A stretch of 30,373 nucleotides of DNA, taken from the NCBI GenBank assembly GCA_017302355.1, contig JAFLDQ010000026.1, positions 1 to 30,373 of the forward strand, written 5' to 3'. A model generated the notes under the pieces. It made no database searches. It saw only the letters and a program-made list of their open reading frames with translations, and had not been told where the DNA came from. The stretch comes from Dechloromonas sp. Lineage in GTDB: Bacteria > Pseudomonadota > Gammaproteobacteria > Burkholderiales > Rhodocyclaceae. The position numbers and the translations under genes were made by a program. Shown piece by piece: positions 6,236-14,853 of the stretch (positions within the stretch are counted from its first letter, which is position 1; every line of letters starts with the position of its first letter).

Positions 6236-7651
6236 TCAGGGCATCAGGAAAGTGGCCTTCTCGTGAACCGCGATCTTGTCGTGATTCTCGGCCCTGATGT
6301 CGAAATGGATGGTGTTCGCACCCTTCCTGGCCGATTCGGGTGGAACGCGGACGACCACGGTCACCTCCTGGTTCTTCGCACTCTCGACCTCGACCATGCG
6401 TTCGCCGGCAATCTCGATGCCATCCAGGCCCTCGACGGACAACGCATAGCGCTTCGGCTCCTCGGTGGTGTTCATTATCTTGAGATTGTAGACATTTTCG
6501 ATACGTCCGTCGTCAGCCTCGCGTGCCAGCAGGGAACGGTCGCGGGTGACATCGACCTTGAGCGGAATCCGGGTTGCCAGCGACCACGCCGCCGCGACGG
6601 TGATCGCCACCAGGATGGTCGTATAGATCAGGATGCGCGGACGGACGATATGCCCGACGATCTCCTTGGTCGACCAGTGCTTGGCCAGGGCGTTCTCGGT
6701 GGTGTAACGGATCAGGCCGCGCGGCAGACCGACCTTGTCCATCACCGGGTCGCAGGCATCGATACAGGCGCCGCAGCCGATGCATTCGTATTGCTGCCCG
6801 TCGCGGATGTCGATGCCGGTCGGGCACACCACCACGCACAGTCCGCAATCGACGCAATCGCCCAATCCCGAAGCCTTGGCATCGACGCCCTTCTTGCGGG
6901 CGCCCCGCGGTTCGCCACGTTCCGGGTCATAGGTAATGACCAGCGTATCCGGGTCGTACATGACGCCCTGGAAGCGTGCGTAGGGACACATGTACTTGCA
7001 GACCTGCTCACGCAGGAAACCGGCCTGCATGTAGAAGAACCCGGCATAGAAGAAGGTCCAGAACAGCTCCCATCCGGAAAGGTCGAAAGGCAAGGCCGCA
7101 AGGAGTTCGTCGACCGGCGTGAAGTAGGCGACCAGGGTGAAGCCGGACCACACGGCGATGAGGATCCAGAGCGTGTGCTTGATCGCCTTCAGGGCGAACT
7201 TGCGGCCGGTCATCGGCCCCTTGTCCAGTTTCATCCTCCGGGAACGGTCTCCTTCGAGCCGGTTCTCGATCCACATGAAGATTTCGGTGTAGACCGTCTG
7301 CGGACAGGCGTAACCGCAGAACAGCCGCCCGGCGACCGCCGTGAACAGGAACAGGGCGTACGCGGAGATGATCAGCAACAGGGCCAGGTAGAAGACATCC
7401 TGCGGCCAGAGCACAAGGCCAAACAGGTAGAACTTGCGCTCGACGATATGGAAGAGAACCGCCTGCCGCCCATTCCACTCAAGCCACGGCAAGCCGTAGT
7501 AGAGGATCTGGGTGAACCAGACAAAGGCCCAGCGCCAAGAATCCCACCATCCCTTGACATCGCGGATGTAGACCTTCTTGTGCTTTTCGTAGAAAGAAAC
7601 CTGCGCCGGTGCGGCGGCCTGCGACTGTTTCTTGTTTCCAGTGGGTTCCAT
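6236..7651 (-). CDS. ccoG: CcoG (FixG/RdxA), ferredoxin-type cbb3 assembly protein
   Basis: A 471-residue polytopic membrane protein with two 4Fe-4S binding motifs, implicated in copper handling during cbb3 oxidase assembly. Membrane helices lie near 40-55, 86-108, 160-178 and 196-212. Paired cysteines FCGYACP (C112, C116) and CKYMCP (C218, C222) are present. The ferredoxin motifs are C266-C269-C272-C276 and C290-C293-C296-C300. A further helix near 335-355 precedes a C-terminal Ig-like domain (FixG_C). The ATG at 7651 is preferred over the upstream TTG at 7702 because AGGG lies just before it and the predicted FNR-type promoter would start at about 7683, downstream of that TTG. Confidence 0.95.
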   Translation of the reverse strand: MEPTGNKKQSQAAAPAQVSFYEKHKKVYIRDVKGWWDSWRWAFVWFTQILYYGLPWLEWNGRQAVLFHIVERKFYLFGLVLWPQDVFYLALLLIISAYALFLFTAVAGRLFCGYACPQTVYTEIFMWIENRLEGDRSRRMKLDKGPMTGRKFALKAIKHTLWILIAVWSGFTLVAYFTPVDELLAALPFDLSGWELFWTFFYAGFFYMQAGFLREQVCKYMCPYARFQGVMYDPDTLVITYDPERGEPRGARKKGVDAKASGLGDCVDCGLCVVVCPTGIDIRDGQQYECIGCGACIDACDPVMDKVGLPRGLIRYTTENALAKHWSTKEIVGHIVRPRILIYTTILVAITVAAAWSLATRIPLKVDVTRDRSLLAREADDGRIENVYNLKIMNTTEEPKRYALSVEGLDGIEIAGERMVEVESAKNQEVTVVVRVPPESARKGANTIHFDIRAENHDKIAVHEKATFLMP

Positions 7652-7689
7652 GATCCCTGTATCCGTATCCAAATTGCGCCAAGAGGTCA

Positions 7690-7731
7690 ATTCTGCGGGC
7701 AATTCACGAACGCAATGTTGACAGAGATCAC
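7690..7731 (-). promoter_or_regulatory. FNR-type box and -10 for ccoG
   Basis: TTGACAGAGATCAC (7718-7731) matches the FNR/ANR palindrome TTGAT-N4-ATCAA at 8 of 10 positions. On the minus strand the box is followed after 22 nt by CAGAAT (7695 to 7690), the exact spacing of a class II FNR promoter, giving a predicted start near 7683 and a leader of about 32 nt before ccoG. FNR activation of cbb3 genes under low oxygen is established for many proteobacteria; its use here is inferred. Confidence 0.6.
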
Positions 7732-7758
7732 CTTTTGCTTATGTTTAACCTGACGCCA

Positions 7759-7782
7759 AACGGGGCGGTTGCCCGCCCCGTT
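7759..7782 (-). terminator. Hairpin after ccoP, probable terminator
   Basis: AACGGGGCGG and CCGCCCCGTT form a perfect 10-bp stem with a 4-nt loop (GCAA on the minus strand, a GNRA tetraloop), 8 bp past the ccoP stop codon. The uridine tract after the stem is short, so termination may be partial, or the hairpin may protect the 3' end of the ccoNOQP transcript. Confidence 0.6.
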
Positions 7783-7790
7783 CCTTCCTC

Positions 7791-8690
7791 TCACTTGGCG
7801 CCGTGGCTGAGGCTATAGACATAGGCCGTCAGCAAATGATCCTTGGCGTCCCCCAGGAATGCCTTCCACGACGGCATCCGGTTCTGGCGACCGAGGGTTA
7901 TCGTCTCGACGATGGTGGCTTCGGAAGAGCCGTACAGCCAGACCTTGTCGGTCAGGTTCGGAGCGCCGAGAGCCTGCATGCCCTTGCCATCCGCACCGTG
8001 GCAGGCGACGCAGCCGGCCGACGTGAAGGCTTCCTTGCCCTTGGCGGCGCGAACGGCGTCGTTCGGCAACCCGGAGAGCGAGCGGACATGATTCGCCAGA
8101 TCCTTGATCGTATCGCCGCCGAGCTGCCCATGCGGCGGCATGACGCCCATGCGGCCATCGGCGATGGTCTGCAGGATCTGCTCCGGTTCGCCGCCATACA
8201 GCCAGTCGCTGTCGGTCAGGTTCGGAAAGCCCTTGGCGCCGCGGCCGTCCGCACCGTGACACTGCATGCAGTAGGTCAGGAACAGACGCTTGCCGGTTTC
8301 CATCGCCTGCTTGTCGGCAGCCAGCGCCTTGACATCCATGCCCTGGTATTTGGCATACATCGGCTGAACGGTGGCATCCATGCGTTCGCGTTCGGTGTTG
8401 TACTGACCGACCGCGCTCCAGCCGAGCAGGCCCTTGAAGCTGCCGAGGCCAGGGTAGAGTGCCAGATAGACCAGCGAGAAGATGACCGTGATGACGAACA
8501 GCCAGCTCCACCACTTGGGCATCGGGTTGTTATATTCCTCGAGGGTTTCGTCCCAGACATGACCCATGGTCTTGCCCGGCGTGAACTTTGCCTTGCCTTG
8601 CATGTAGAGCAGAAGTGCGCAGGCGAGAATGCTGGCCAGCACAATCACAATCACATACACGTTCCAGAAACCGCTAACAAAATCGCTCAT
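7791..8690 (-). CDS. ccoP: Cytochrome c oxidase cbb3-type subunit III, diheme CcoP
   Basis: A 299-residue subunit that relays electrons from soluble cytochromes to CcoN. Two N-terminal membrane segments (about residues 8-30 and 60-80) flank the conserved EEYNNPMPKWW loop. Two cytochrome c domains follow, with heme motifs CMQCH (141-145) and CVACH (227-231) and likely methionine ligands at M184 (VMPPHG) and M272 (RMPSW). Length and order of domains are standard. GGGGAAAG precedes the ATG, 14 bp after the ccoQ stop codon. It is the last gene of the ccoNOQP operon. Confidence 0.97.
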   Translation of the reverse strand: MSDFVSGFWNVYVIVIVLASILACALLLYMQGKAKFTPGKTMGHVWDETLEEYNNPMPKWWSWLFVITVIFSLVYLALYPGLGSFKGLLGWSAVGQYNTERERMDATVQPMYAKYQGMDVKALAADKQAMETGKRLFLTYCMQCHGADGRGAKGFPNLTDSDWLYGGEPEQILQTIADGRMGVMPPHGQLGGDTIKDLANHVRSLSGLPNDAVRAAKGKEAFTSAGCVACHGADGKGMQALGAPNLTDKVWLYGSSEATIVETITLGRQNRMPSWKAFLGDAKDHLLTAYVYSLSHGAK

Positions 8691-8704
8691 TTGCTTTCCC
8701 CTTT

Positions 8705-8881
8705 TCAGCGAGGACGTGACGTGCGAGACGCCAAATCCCGATCATCGTGCTCCGCGAACGGCAAGTTGGCAGCTTCATCGAACCTCTTCTTGCTGCGCTT
8801 GCTGTAGGCCCACCCCACGATCGCCAGGAAGCAGAGCAACCCGGCAACCGTGGCGATGGAACGCAGATCATTGATGTCCAT
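8705..8881 (-). CDS. ccoQ: cbb3 oxidase small subunit CcoQ
   Basis: A 58-residue single-pass membrane protein that stabilises cbb3 oxidase. It reads MDINDLRSIATVAGLLCFL, has one helix (about residues 8-26), then YSKRSKKRFDEAANLPFAE, the signature of CcoQ. The gene sits 3 bp after ccoO and 14 bp before ccoP. It is easily missed, because longer overlapping open frames exist. Confidence 0.93.
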   Translation of the reverse strand: MDINDLRSIATVAGLLCFLAIVGWAYSKRSKKRFDEAANLPFAEHDDRDLASRTSRPR

Positions 8882-8884
8882 GGC

Positions 8885-9523
8885 CTATTGCTTCATCGTG
8901 CCCAGTGCCGTTCCCATGCCCTGCAGATAGGCGATCAGAACGTCCATTTCGGTCATGTCACCGATCGCCGCCTTGGCGCCCTGGATGTCGGCATCGGAAT
9001 AGGTCGGGATGCCGCGCGCATTGGCGAAGGCGCGCATCACGCCCATCTTCTTCTCGATGTCGGCCCCGACGCTATCCTTGGCCTTGGTATTCGCCAGGAA
9101 GGCAAAGGCGGGCATGTTGGATTCCGGCACGACGTCACGCGGATTCATCAGGTGCGCACGCTGCCACTCGTCCGAATAACGGCCGCCAACACGATGCAGA
9201 TCGGGGCCGGTACGCTTGGAGCCCCACTGGAACGGGTGGTCATAGACGAATTCGCCGGCGACGGAGAAGTGGCCGTAGCGCTCGGTCTCGGCGCGGAAAG
9301 GACGGATCATCTGCGAGTGGCAGAGGAAGCAGCCTTCACGGACATAGACATCGCGACCGGCCAGACGTACTGCATCATAGGGCTTGACCCCCTCGATCGG
9401 CGTCGTCGTCGATTTCTGGAAGAAGAGCGGGACGATTTCCAGCAAGCCGCCCCAGATCACGACCAACACGGTCAGGACGATCAGCAGCGTTACGCTCTTT
9501 TCGATTTGTTCATGCTTGATCAT
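8885..9523 (-). CDS. ccoO: Cytochrome c oxidase cbb3-type subunit II, monoheme CcoO
   Basis: A 212-residue monoheme cytochrome c of the inner membrane, passing electrons from CcoP to CcoN. One N-terminal anchor (about residues 12-34) is followed by a cytochrome domain with the heme motif CFLCH (65-69) in the usual context [14 protein letters not shown] and the conserved [14 protein letters not shown]. The methionine ligand is probably in ESNMPAF. The ATG at 9523 has a strong ribosome binding site (GGGAGGAAAG) and lies 16 bp after ccoN; the open frame upstream of it overlaps ccoN and is not used. Confidence 0.97.
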   Translation of the reverse strand: MIKHEQIEKSVTLLIVLTVLVVIWGGLLEIVPLFFQKSTTTPIEGVKPYDAVRLAGRDVYVREGCFLCHSQMIRPFRAETERYGHFSVAGEFVYDHPFQWGSKRTGPDLHRVGGRYSDEWQRAHLMNPRDVVPESNMPAFAFLANTKAKDSVGADIEKKMGVMRAFANARGIPTYSDADIQGAKAAIGDMTEMDVLIAYLQGMGTALGTMKQ

Positions 9524-9539
9524 TGTCTTTCCTCCCGAA

Positions 9540-10964
9540 TCAGGCGTGATGACCGGCCGGAGCCAGAACCGGCGCATCCTGCGTCTTGCCGCCCGCCATG
9601 GTCTTGAACATGTTGTAGGCCATGAGCAGCATGCCGAACAGGAACAGGACGCCACCCAGCCAGCGGATCGCCCAGAACGGGTAGGAACCCTTCACCGACT
9701 CGACGAAGCTGTAGGCCAGCGTGCCATCGGCGTTCACCGCACGCCACATCAGGCCCTGCATGACGCCGGCGATCCACATCGAGGCGATGTAGAGCACGGT
9801 ACCGATGGTGGCGATCCAGAAGTGGGTGGTGACCAGCCTGGTGCTGTACATCTCGCTCTTGCCGAACAGGCGCGGCAGCAGCCAGTAAATCGAACCAATC
9901 GAGACCATGGCCACCCAGCCCAGCGCACCAGCGTGCACGTGGCCGACCGTCCAGTCGGTGTAATGCGACAGGGCATTGACCGTCTTGATCGACATCATCG
10001 GGCCTTCGAAGGTCGACATGCCGTAGAAGGACAGCGAGGTGATCAGGAACTTCAGGACTGCATCGTCGCGCAACTTGTGCCAGGCGCCCGACAGGGTCAT
10101 GATGCCGTTGATCATGCCACCCCACGACGGCGCCAGCAGGATCAGCGAGAAGACCATGCCGACAGACTGGGTCCAGTCAGGCAGCGCGGTGTAGTGCAGG
10201 TGGTGCGGACCGGCCCACATGTAGGTGAAGATCAACGCCCAGAAGTGCACCACCGACAGGCGGTAGGAATACACCGGACGCCCGGCCGCCTTCGGCACGA
10301 AGTAGTACATCATGCCCAGGAAGCCGGCGGTCAGGAAGAAGCCCACGGCATTGTGGCCGTACCACCACTGGATCATCGCGTCCTGGACACCGGCATACAC
10401 CGAATAGGACTTGGTCAGCGTCACCGGCACCGCCATGCTGTTGACGATGTGCAACAGGGCGACGGCGATGATAAAGCCGCCGAAGAACCAGTTGGCCACG
10501 TAGATGTGCGAAACCTTGCGCACGGCGATCGTGCCGAAGAAGACGACGGCGTAGGCAATCCAGACCAGCGCGATCAGGATGTCGATCGGCCACTCGAGCT
10601 CGGCGTATTCCTTGCTGGAGGTGATCCCCAGCGGCAGCGTGATCGCAGCCAGTACAATGACGATTTGCCAACCCCAGAAGGTGAAGGGGATCAGGGGACC
10701 GCCCCACAGGCGCACATGGCTGGTGCGCTGCACGCACCAGTAGGACGTCGCGAACAGGGCGCAGCCGCCGAAGGCGAAGATGACCGCGTTGGTATGCAGC
10801 GGACGCAGCCGGCCGAAATGCAGGAAGCCCACATTCAGCTCGGGCCAGACCAGCTGGGCAGCGATGATGACACCGACCAGCATGCCGACGATGCCCCAGA
10901 TGACGGTCATGACGGCAAACTGCCGGACGACCTTGTCGTTGTACGTGGTTTGCGTTCCAGACAT
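9540..10964 (-). CDS. ccoN: Cytochrome c oxidase cbb3-type subunit I, CcoN
   Basis: The catalytic subunit (474 residues, about 12 membrane helices) reduces oxygen to water at a heme b3-CuB centre with high oxygen affinity. Expected ligands are visible: H57 and H344 for low-spin heme b, H342 for heme b3 ([11 protein letters not shown]), and H204, H254 and H255 for CuB. Y248 stands in the position of the cross-linked tyrosine. The numbering is a constant three residues below that of the Pseudomonas stutzeri enzyme as I recall it. The ATG at 10964 has AAGGAGAGGTGGG upstream; the longer frame to 11024 has no support. It heads the ccoNOQP operon, with an FNR-type box 96 bp upstream. Confidence 0.98.
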   Translation of the reverse strand: MSGTQTTYNDKVVRQFAVMTVIWGIVGMLVGVIIAAQLVWPELNVGFLHFGRLRPLHTNAVIFAFGGCALFATSYWCVQRTSHVRLWGGPLIPFTFWGWQIVIVLAAITLPLGITSSKEYAELEWPIDILIALVWIAYAVVFFGTIAVRKVSHIYVANWFFGGFIIAVALLHIVNSMAVPVTLTKSYSVYAGVQDAMIQWWYGHNAVGFFLTAGFLGMMYYFVPKAAGRPVYSYRLSVVHFWALIFTYMWAGPHHLHYTALPDWTQSVGMVFSLILLAPSWGGMINGIMTLSGAWHKLRDDAVLKFLITSLSFYGMSTFEGPMMSIKTVNALSHYTDWTVGHVHAGALGWVAMVSIGSIYWLLPRLFGKSEMYSTRLVTTHFWIATIGTVLYIASMWIAGVMQGLMWRAVNADGTLAYSFVESVKGSYPFWAIRWLGGVLFLFGMLLMAYNMFKTMAGGKTQDAPVLAPAGHHA

Positions 10965-11032
10965 GAACCCACCTCTCCTTGAAAAAAACCGGATGTCCAC
11001 CTCCCTGAACCCAAGGCGGCGCATAGCTACGG

Positions 11033-11073
11033 ATGGTATTCTAGAACAAGGGCGAACATTTGACCTAGATCAA
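11033..11073 (-). promoter_or_regulatory. FNR-type box and -10 for ccoNOQP
   Basis: TTGACCTAGATCAA (11060-11073) matches the FNR palindrome at 9 of 10 positions. On the minus strand TACCAT follows after 21 nt and TAGAAT after 16 nt; the first has the better class II spacing, giving a start near 11026. This is the likely low-oxygen promoter of ccoNOQP. Confidence 0.7.
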
Positions 11074-11141
11074 CCTCGCGGCTATCCAGAACAAATTAGT
11101 CCGAAGGGTGTAGCAATCCGGCAAATGCGGTCTTCGGGGAC

Positions 11142-11168
11142 AAAAAAAGGGTGCGTCGCAACGCACCC
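11142..11168 (-). terminator. Strong intrinsic terminator between ccoS and ccoN
   Basis: On the minus strand GGGTGCGT-TGCG-ACGCACCC forms a perfect 8-bp stem with a 4-nt loop, followed directly by seven T. It would end transcription of ccoIS and of any short RNA started in the ccoS-ccoN gap. Confidence 0.88.
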
Positions 11169-11211
11169 CAACCCCAACAGAGAATCACCATGAAGCGCTC
11201 GCTCCACATGG
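11142..11211 (-). ncRNA. Candidate FNR-controlled small RNA
   Basis: A predicted promoter (FNR-type box 11243-11256, AATAAT 11221 to 11216) points to a start near 11209, only about 67 nt before the intrinsic terminator at 11142-11168. The transcript would have a 5' hairpin (CCATG...CATGG, 11188-11211), a single-stranded pyrimidine/G-rich middle (GATTCTCTGTTGGGG) and the terminator hairpin with a U tail, the typical build of an Hfq-type sRNA. A short open frame exists here but has no convincing ribosome binding site. No homology to a named sRNA is claimed; the element is inferred. Confidence 0.5.
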
Positions 11212-11215
11212 TTTG

Positions 11216-11256
11216 ATTATTCACATGCCACCGATGCCGGCGTTGACGCAGATCAA
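11216..11256 (-). promoter_or_regulatory. FNR-type box and -10 overlapping the ccoS stop codon
   Basis: TTGACGCAGATCAA (11243-11256) matches the FNR palindrome at 9 of 10 positions and overlaps the ccoS stop codon (11253-11255). On the minus strand AATAAT follows after 21 nt, the same spacing as for the ccoN box. A start near 11209 would be upstream of the terminator at 11142-11168, so this promoter should not feed ccoN directly. Confidence 0.6.
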
Positions 11257-11447
11257 CCTTTCTCCGGTTTGTCGCTCTTTTCCGCCCCGGTCTGCGGAAT
11301 GTTCGGACCGTCATCGTCCATCAGGATCCGGAACCCGGGGCCTTCGAGGTCGTCGAACTGACCGCTGCGCACCGACCACCAGAAGATCACCGCGATCACG
11401 AAGACCAGGATCACCGAGATCGGGATCAGCAGATAGATGCTTTCCAT
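11253..11447 (-). CDS. ccoS: cbb3 oxidase maturation protein CcoS
   Basis: A 64-residue single-pass membrane protein needed to insert heme and copper into cbb3 oxidase. It starts MESIYLLIPISVILVFVIAV with one helix (about residues 4-25), then WWSVRSGQFDDLEGPGFRIL, the CcoS signature, and a charged tail. Its ATG overlaps the ccoI stop codon (TGATG), so it is translationally coupled to the copper ATPase. It ends just before the strong terminator. Confidence 0.95.
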   Translation of the reverse strand: MESIYLLIPISVILVFVIAVIFWWSVRSGQFDDLEGPGFRILMDDDGPNIPQTGAEKSDKPEKG

Positions 11448-13879
11448 CAGTCCGTCTCCATGCGCTGGATGCGCAGCGAGTTGAGCACGACCAGCAGCGA
11501 ACTGGCCGACATGCCGATCCCCGCCAGCCAGGGCGTCACATGACCGGCGATGGCCAGGGGCAAGGCGATGAAATTGTACGCGAAGGACCACCAGAGGTTC
11601 TGCCGGATCACGCGCAGTGTCCCGATGGCCCGCCGCAGACCGCGGCGCAGGTGGTCGAGGTTCTCGGAAAGCAGCACGAAGTCGGACTGCGTGCGCGCCA
11701 GTTGCGCGCCGCCGCCCATCGCCACCGAAACCTGCGCCTGGGCGAGAACCGGCGCGTCATTGACCCCGTCACCGATCATCGCCACGACCGCCCCGCTCGC
11801 CTGCAGCGCGGTGACGCAGTCATGCTTGCCTTGCGGTGTCGCGCCGGCGCGAACGTCGCGGATCCCCAGCTGGCCGGCAACCCGCCGCGCCACCGCCGGC
11901 GCGTCGCCGGTGAGCAGCACCACCTCCTTTCCGGCAGCCAGCAGTTCGGCGACCAGCGCCGCCGACTCGGGGCGGACCTCGTCGCCGATCCGGAACAGCG
12001 CCAGGCAGCCCGTCGCATCGCCGAGTGCGACGACGGTATCGCCGCTGTCCAGCCAGCCGGCGGCCGCCTCCGGGAGGGCGCCGGGCGCCAGGGCGTAGGC
12101 CGGACGCCCGATGCGGAAATTCCGCCCGGCGATCGTCGCCGCGATCCCCTGCCCCGGCTCGGCAACGGCATCGCTCGCCAGCGGCAGCGCTGCGCCGGCC
12201 GCCCGCCGCAGCGCCGTGGCGACCGGATGTTCGGAACTCTGCTCGAGGGCAGCGGCAACGGCCAGGCACTCATCGCGTTCCAGCACACCGAAAACGGCCA
12301 CATCGACCAGGTGCATGCGCCCCGTCGTCAACGTCCCGGTCTTGTCGAAGACGAAGTGCGTCGCCCGGGCGAGCGTCTCGATGGCATGCCCGCGGGTCAC
12401 CAGCAGGCCGTCCTTGGCCAGCGCGCCGGCCGCCACCGTCAGGGCGATCGGCGTCGCCAGCGACAGGGCGCAGGGGCAGGTCACGACCAGAACCGACACG
12501 GTGATCCACAGGGCGCGCGACGGGTCGATGAAATACCAGCCAACCGCGACGGCGGCGGCGACCAGGAGCAGCGTCGCGACGAAATGGCTGGCGATGCGGT
12601 CGGCCAGATCGACGATGCGCGGCTTCTCGGCGGCGGCGCGCTCCATCAGGCCGATGATGGCGGAGAGGCGCGTGCCCGCGCCGACCTGCTCGACCCGCAC
12701 GACCAGCGGACTCTCGACGTTGATCGAGCCGCCGGTCACCGCTTCGCCCGGTGACTTCGCCACCGGCCGGCTCTCGCCGGTGAGCAGCGCCTCGTCGGCG
12801 CAGCTCACCCCCTCGACAACCCGGCCGTCGGCCGGAACGATGTCGCCGGCGCGCACCAGCACGTGGTCGCCCGGGCGCAGGTCGGCGACCACGCGCTGCT
12901 CGCTGCCGCGGTCGACCGGGAAATTGGGCAACCTTTGCGCAAAGGCCGGCAGCAACCTCGCCAATGCCTCGGTCACGCTGACCGCCTTCTGGCGCGCCGT
13001 CATTTCCAGATAGCGGCCGCCGAGCAGGAAGAAGACGAACATGGTCACCGAATCGAAATAGACCTCCCCCGCCCGCGCCAGCGTCGCCCAGCAACTGGCG
13101 GCGAACGCCGCGCCGACGCCGAGGGCCACCGGAACGTCCATGCCCACCCGGCGCAGGCCGAGATCGCGCCAGGCATTGCGGAAGAACGGCGCGGCGGAAT
13201 AGAAGACCACCGGCAGCGTCAGCAGCAGACTGGCCCAGCGCATCATGCTCTCGACATCGGCGCTCATGTCACCGTCGGCGATGTACATCGGATACGCGTA
13301 CATCATCACCTGCATCATGCCGAAGCCGGCCACCCACAGGCGCCACAAGGCGTCGCGCCGCTCCTTGCGCGCGATTTCCTCGTTCTTCGCGGCGTCGTAC
13401 GGGTAGGCGCGGTAGCCGATGGCGGCGATCGCCCCCAGGATGTCGGAGAGCCTGATCCGCGACTCGTCCCAGCGCACGCGCGCGCGCCGCGTCGCATAGT
13501 TGATGTCCACGGCGGAGACTCCCGGCAGCCTGCCGACCTGCTGCTCGTTGAGCCAGATGCAGGCGGCGCAGGTGATGCCCTCGAGCAACAGCGTCGCTTC
13601 GCGCTCGCTTTCGCCCAGCGCCTTGACGAAGCTCTTCTGGAACTCGGCGTGATCGTACAGCGCCAGTTGCTCAAGGATCGCCGGCATCGCCTCGCGCGGC
13701 GCTTCGGGCAACGCGTCGCGGCTGCGGTAATAATCCTCGAGGCCGTTGGCGACGATCGATCGGGCGACCGCCTGGCACCCGTGGCAACACATCGGGCGCT
13801 CCTTTCCGCCCACCGCGACCGACAGCTCGACATCATCCGGGACCGGCTGACCGCAGTGATAACAGGGAGCTTCAGACAT
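11447..13879 (-). CDS. ccoI: Copper-exporting P1B-type ATPase CcoI (FixI) for cbb3 assembly
   Basis: An 810-residue heavy-metal ATPase that delivers copper to the periplasm for the CuB site. The N-terminal metal-binding region has CYHCG (C6, C9) and CCHGC (C31, C32, C35), followed by an HMA domain with GITCAAC (C104, C107). Further motifs are TGES (367-370), the transport motif CPC (468-470), the phosphorylated D512 in DKTGT, EHP (H551) and GDGVND (703-708). Length is normal. The start at 13879 must lie before the CYHCG motif, yet no Shine-Dalgarno sequence is present and a hairpin with a short U run ends about 10 nt upstream. It follows the dehydrogenase gene by 60 bp and overlaps ccoS. Confidence 0.96.
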   Translation of the reverse strand: MSEAPCYHCGQPVPDDVELSVAVGGKERPMCCHGCQAVARSIVANGLEDYYRSRDALPEAPREAMPAILEQLALYDHAEFQKSFVKALGESEREATLLLEGITCAACIWLNEQQVGRLPGVSAVDINYATRRARVRWDESRIRLSDILGAIAAIGYRAYPYDAAKNEEIARKERRDALWRLWVAGFGMMQVMMYAYPMYIADGDMSADVESMMRWASLLLTLPVVFYSAAPFFRNAWRDLGLRRVGMDVPVALGVGAAFAASCWATLARAGEVYFDSVTMFVFFLLGGRYLEMTARQKAVSVTEALARLLPAFAQRLPNFPVDRGSEQRVVADLRPGDHVLVRAGDIVPADGRVVEGVSCADEALLTGESRPVAKSPGEAVTGGSINVESPLVVRVEQVGAGTRLSAIIGLMERAAAEKPRIVDLADRIASHFVATLLLVAAAVAVGWYFIDPSRALWITVSVLVVTCPCALSLATPIALTVAAGALAKDGLLVTRGHAIETLARATHFVFDKTGTLTTGRMHLVDVAVFGVLERDECLAVAAALEQSSEHPVATALRRAAGAALPLASDAVAEPGQGIAATIAGRNFRIGRPAYALAPGALPEAAAGWLDSGDTVVALGDATGCLALFRIGDEVRPESAALVAELLAAGKEVVLLTGDAPAVARRVAGQLGIRDVRAGATPQGKHDCVTALQASGAVVAMIGDGVNDAPVLAQAQVSVAMGGGAQLARTQSDFVLLSENLDHLRRGLRRAIGTLRVIRQNLWWSFAYNFIALPLAIAGHVTPWLAGIGMSASSLLVVLNSLRIQRMETD

Positions 13880-13888
13880 GCAAACGAG

Positions 13889-13909
13889 AAAAGGCGCCGC
13901 AGCGCCTTT
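13889..13909 (-). terminator. Terminator-like hairpin directly before ccoI
   Basis: AAAGGCGC and GCGCCTTT pair in an 8-bp stem with a 4-nt loop; on the minus strand the stem runs into TTTT. It lies between the dehydrogenase stop codon (13940) and the ccoI ATG (13879). The U tract is short, so it may act as a partial terminator or attenuator. Confidence 0.5.
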
Positions 13910-13939
13910 CCGGTCCAGGAGGCGGAGCCGCAGTATAGA

Positions 13940-14707
13940 TTATTTGCTTCCCATGCGGATGGCGCCGTCGAGGCGGATCACCTCGCCGTTCAGGTAGGAA
14001 TTTTCGGCGATGTGCCTGACCAGCGCGGCGAATTCCACCGGTCTGCCCATGCGTGACGGGAACGGCACCATCCTGCCCAGCGACTCCTGGACTTCCGGCG
14101 CCATGCCGAGCAGCATCGGCGTTTCCATGATCCCCGGGGCGATGGTCACGCAGCGGATCCCGCTCCTCGCCAGTTCGCGGGCCACCGGCAGCGTCATGGC
14201 GACGATTCCACCTTTCGACGCGGCATAGGCGGCCTGCCCGAGTTGCCCCTCGAAGGCGGCGACGCTCGCCGTATTGACGATCACGCCACGCTCGCCGCCG
14301 GCATCGGGCTCGCCCTTCATCATCGCCTCGGCCGCCAGGCGGATCATGTTGAAGGTACCGACCAGGTTGATGTTGATCGTCCGCGCGAAGGTTTCCAGCC
14401 TGTGCGGCCCGTCGCGACCGACCACCTTTTCGCCCGGCGCCACGCCGGCGCAGTTGACCAGTCCGTGCAGGCCGCCGAAAACGGAATTTGCCGTATTCAC
14501 GGCGTTGACCGCGCTCGCCTCGTCCGCCACATCGGTTGCGACGAAGCAGGCGCTGGCGCCGAGTTCGGCCGCCAGATTCTCGCCCGCCTCGCGGTTCACG
14601 TCGGCCAGAACCACCTGCGCGCCCGCCGCGGCCAGAGCCCGCGCCGTCGCCGCCCCCAGGCCGGAACCCGCACCCGTCACCAGAAATACCTTGCCCGCGA
14701 TCTCCAT
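13940..14707 (-). CDS. HSD10-like short-chain dehydrogenase (3-hydroxyacyl-CoA dehydrogenase type II)
   Basis: A 255-residue cytoplasmic NAD-dependent oxidoreductase of the SDR family. The nucleotide motif TGAGSGLG (11-18) is present, and D36 at the end of strand 2 favours NAD over NADP. The NCAG motif (85-88), N114, S148 and Y161-x3-K165 complete the catalytic tetrad. The C-terminal part ([27 protein letters not shown]) resembles mitochondrial HSD17B10-type 3-hydroxy-(2-methyl)acyl-CoA dehydrogenases, which act in branched-chain amino acid and fatty acid breakdown. The start at 14707 has GGGAGAGCAGGG upstream. It stands alone, with no beta-oxidation partner genes nearby, and precedes ccoI on the same strand. 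Confidence 0.85.
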   Translation of the reverse strand: MEIAGKVFLVTGAGSGLGAATARALAAAGAQVVLADVNREAGENLAAELGASACFVATDVADEASAVNAVNTANSVFGGLHGLVNCAGVAPGEKVVGRDGPHRLETFARTININLVGTFNMIRLAAEAMMKGEPDAGGERGVIVNTASVAAFEGQLGQAAYAASKGGIVAMTLPVARELARSGIRCVTIAPGIMETPMLLGMAPEVQESLGRMVPFPSRMGRPVEFAALVRHIAENSYLNGEVIRLDGAIRMGSK

Positions 14708-14853
14708 CCCTGCTCTCCCAATGTTCGGTTCGATTTTGGCTCGGCGCCTCGCCCGTCGCCCTCTGCGGCGCACCCTTGTGCGGCGCACGCCGGAATTCTA
14801 ACCCGGAGCCCGCGGTTCGGAAACGCGTGGTGAATGTCGAGCACCAATTTTTT

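Noticed and set aside
6200..7753. A 517-codon plus-strand open frame opposite ccoG
   Set aside because: Shadow of ccoG; the minus strand shows ferredoxin motifs and membrane helices, the plus frame shows none.
9384..10982. A 532-codon open frame on the plus strand opposite ccoN/ccoO
   Set aside because: It is the complement of highly conserved oxidase genes; its translation is His/Asp/Gln/Arg-rich with no family resemblance, a usual shadow in GC-rich DNA.
11096..11230. Short minus-strand frame in the ccoS-ccoN gap, beginning MWSERFMVIL
   Set aside because: No convincing ribosome binding site, and it reads through the terminator; a leader peptide cannot be excluded but a non-coding RNA explains the structure better.
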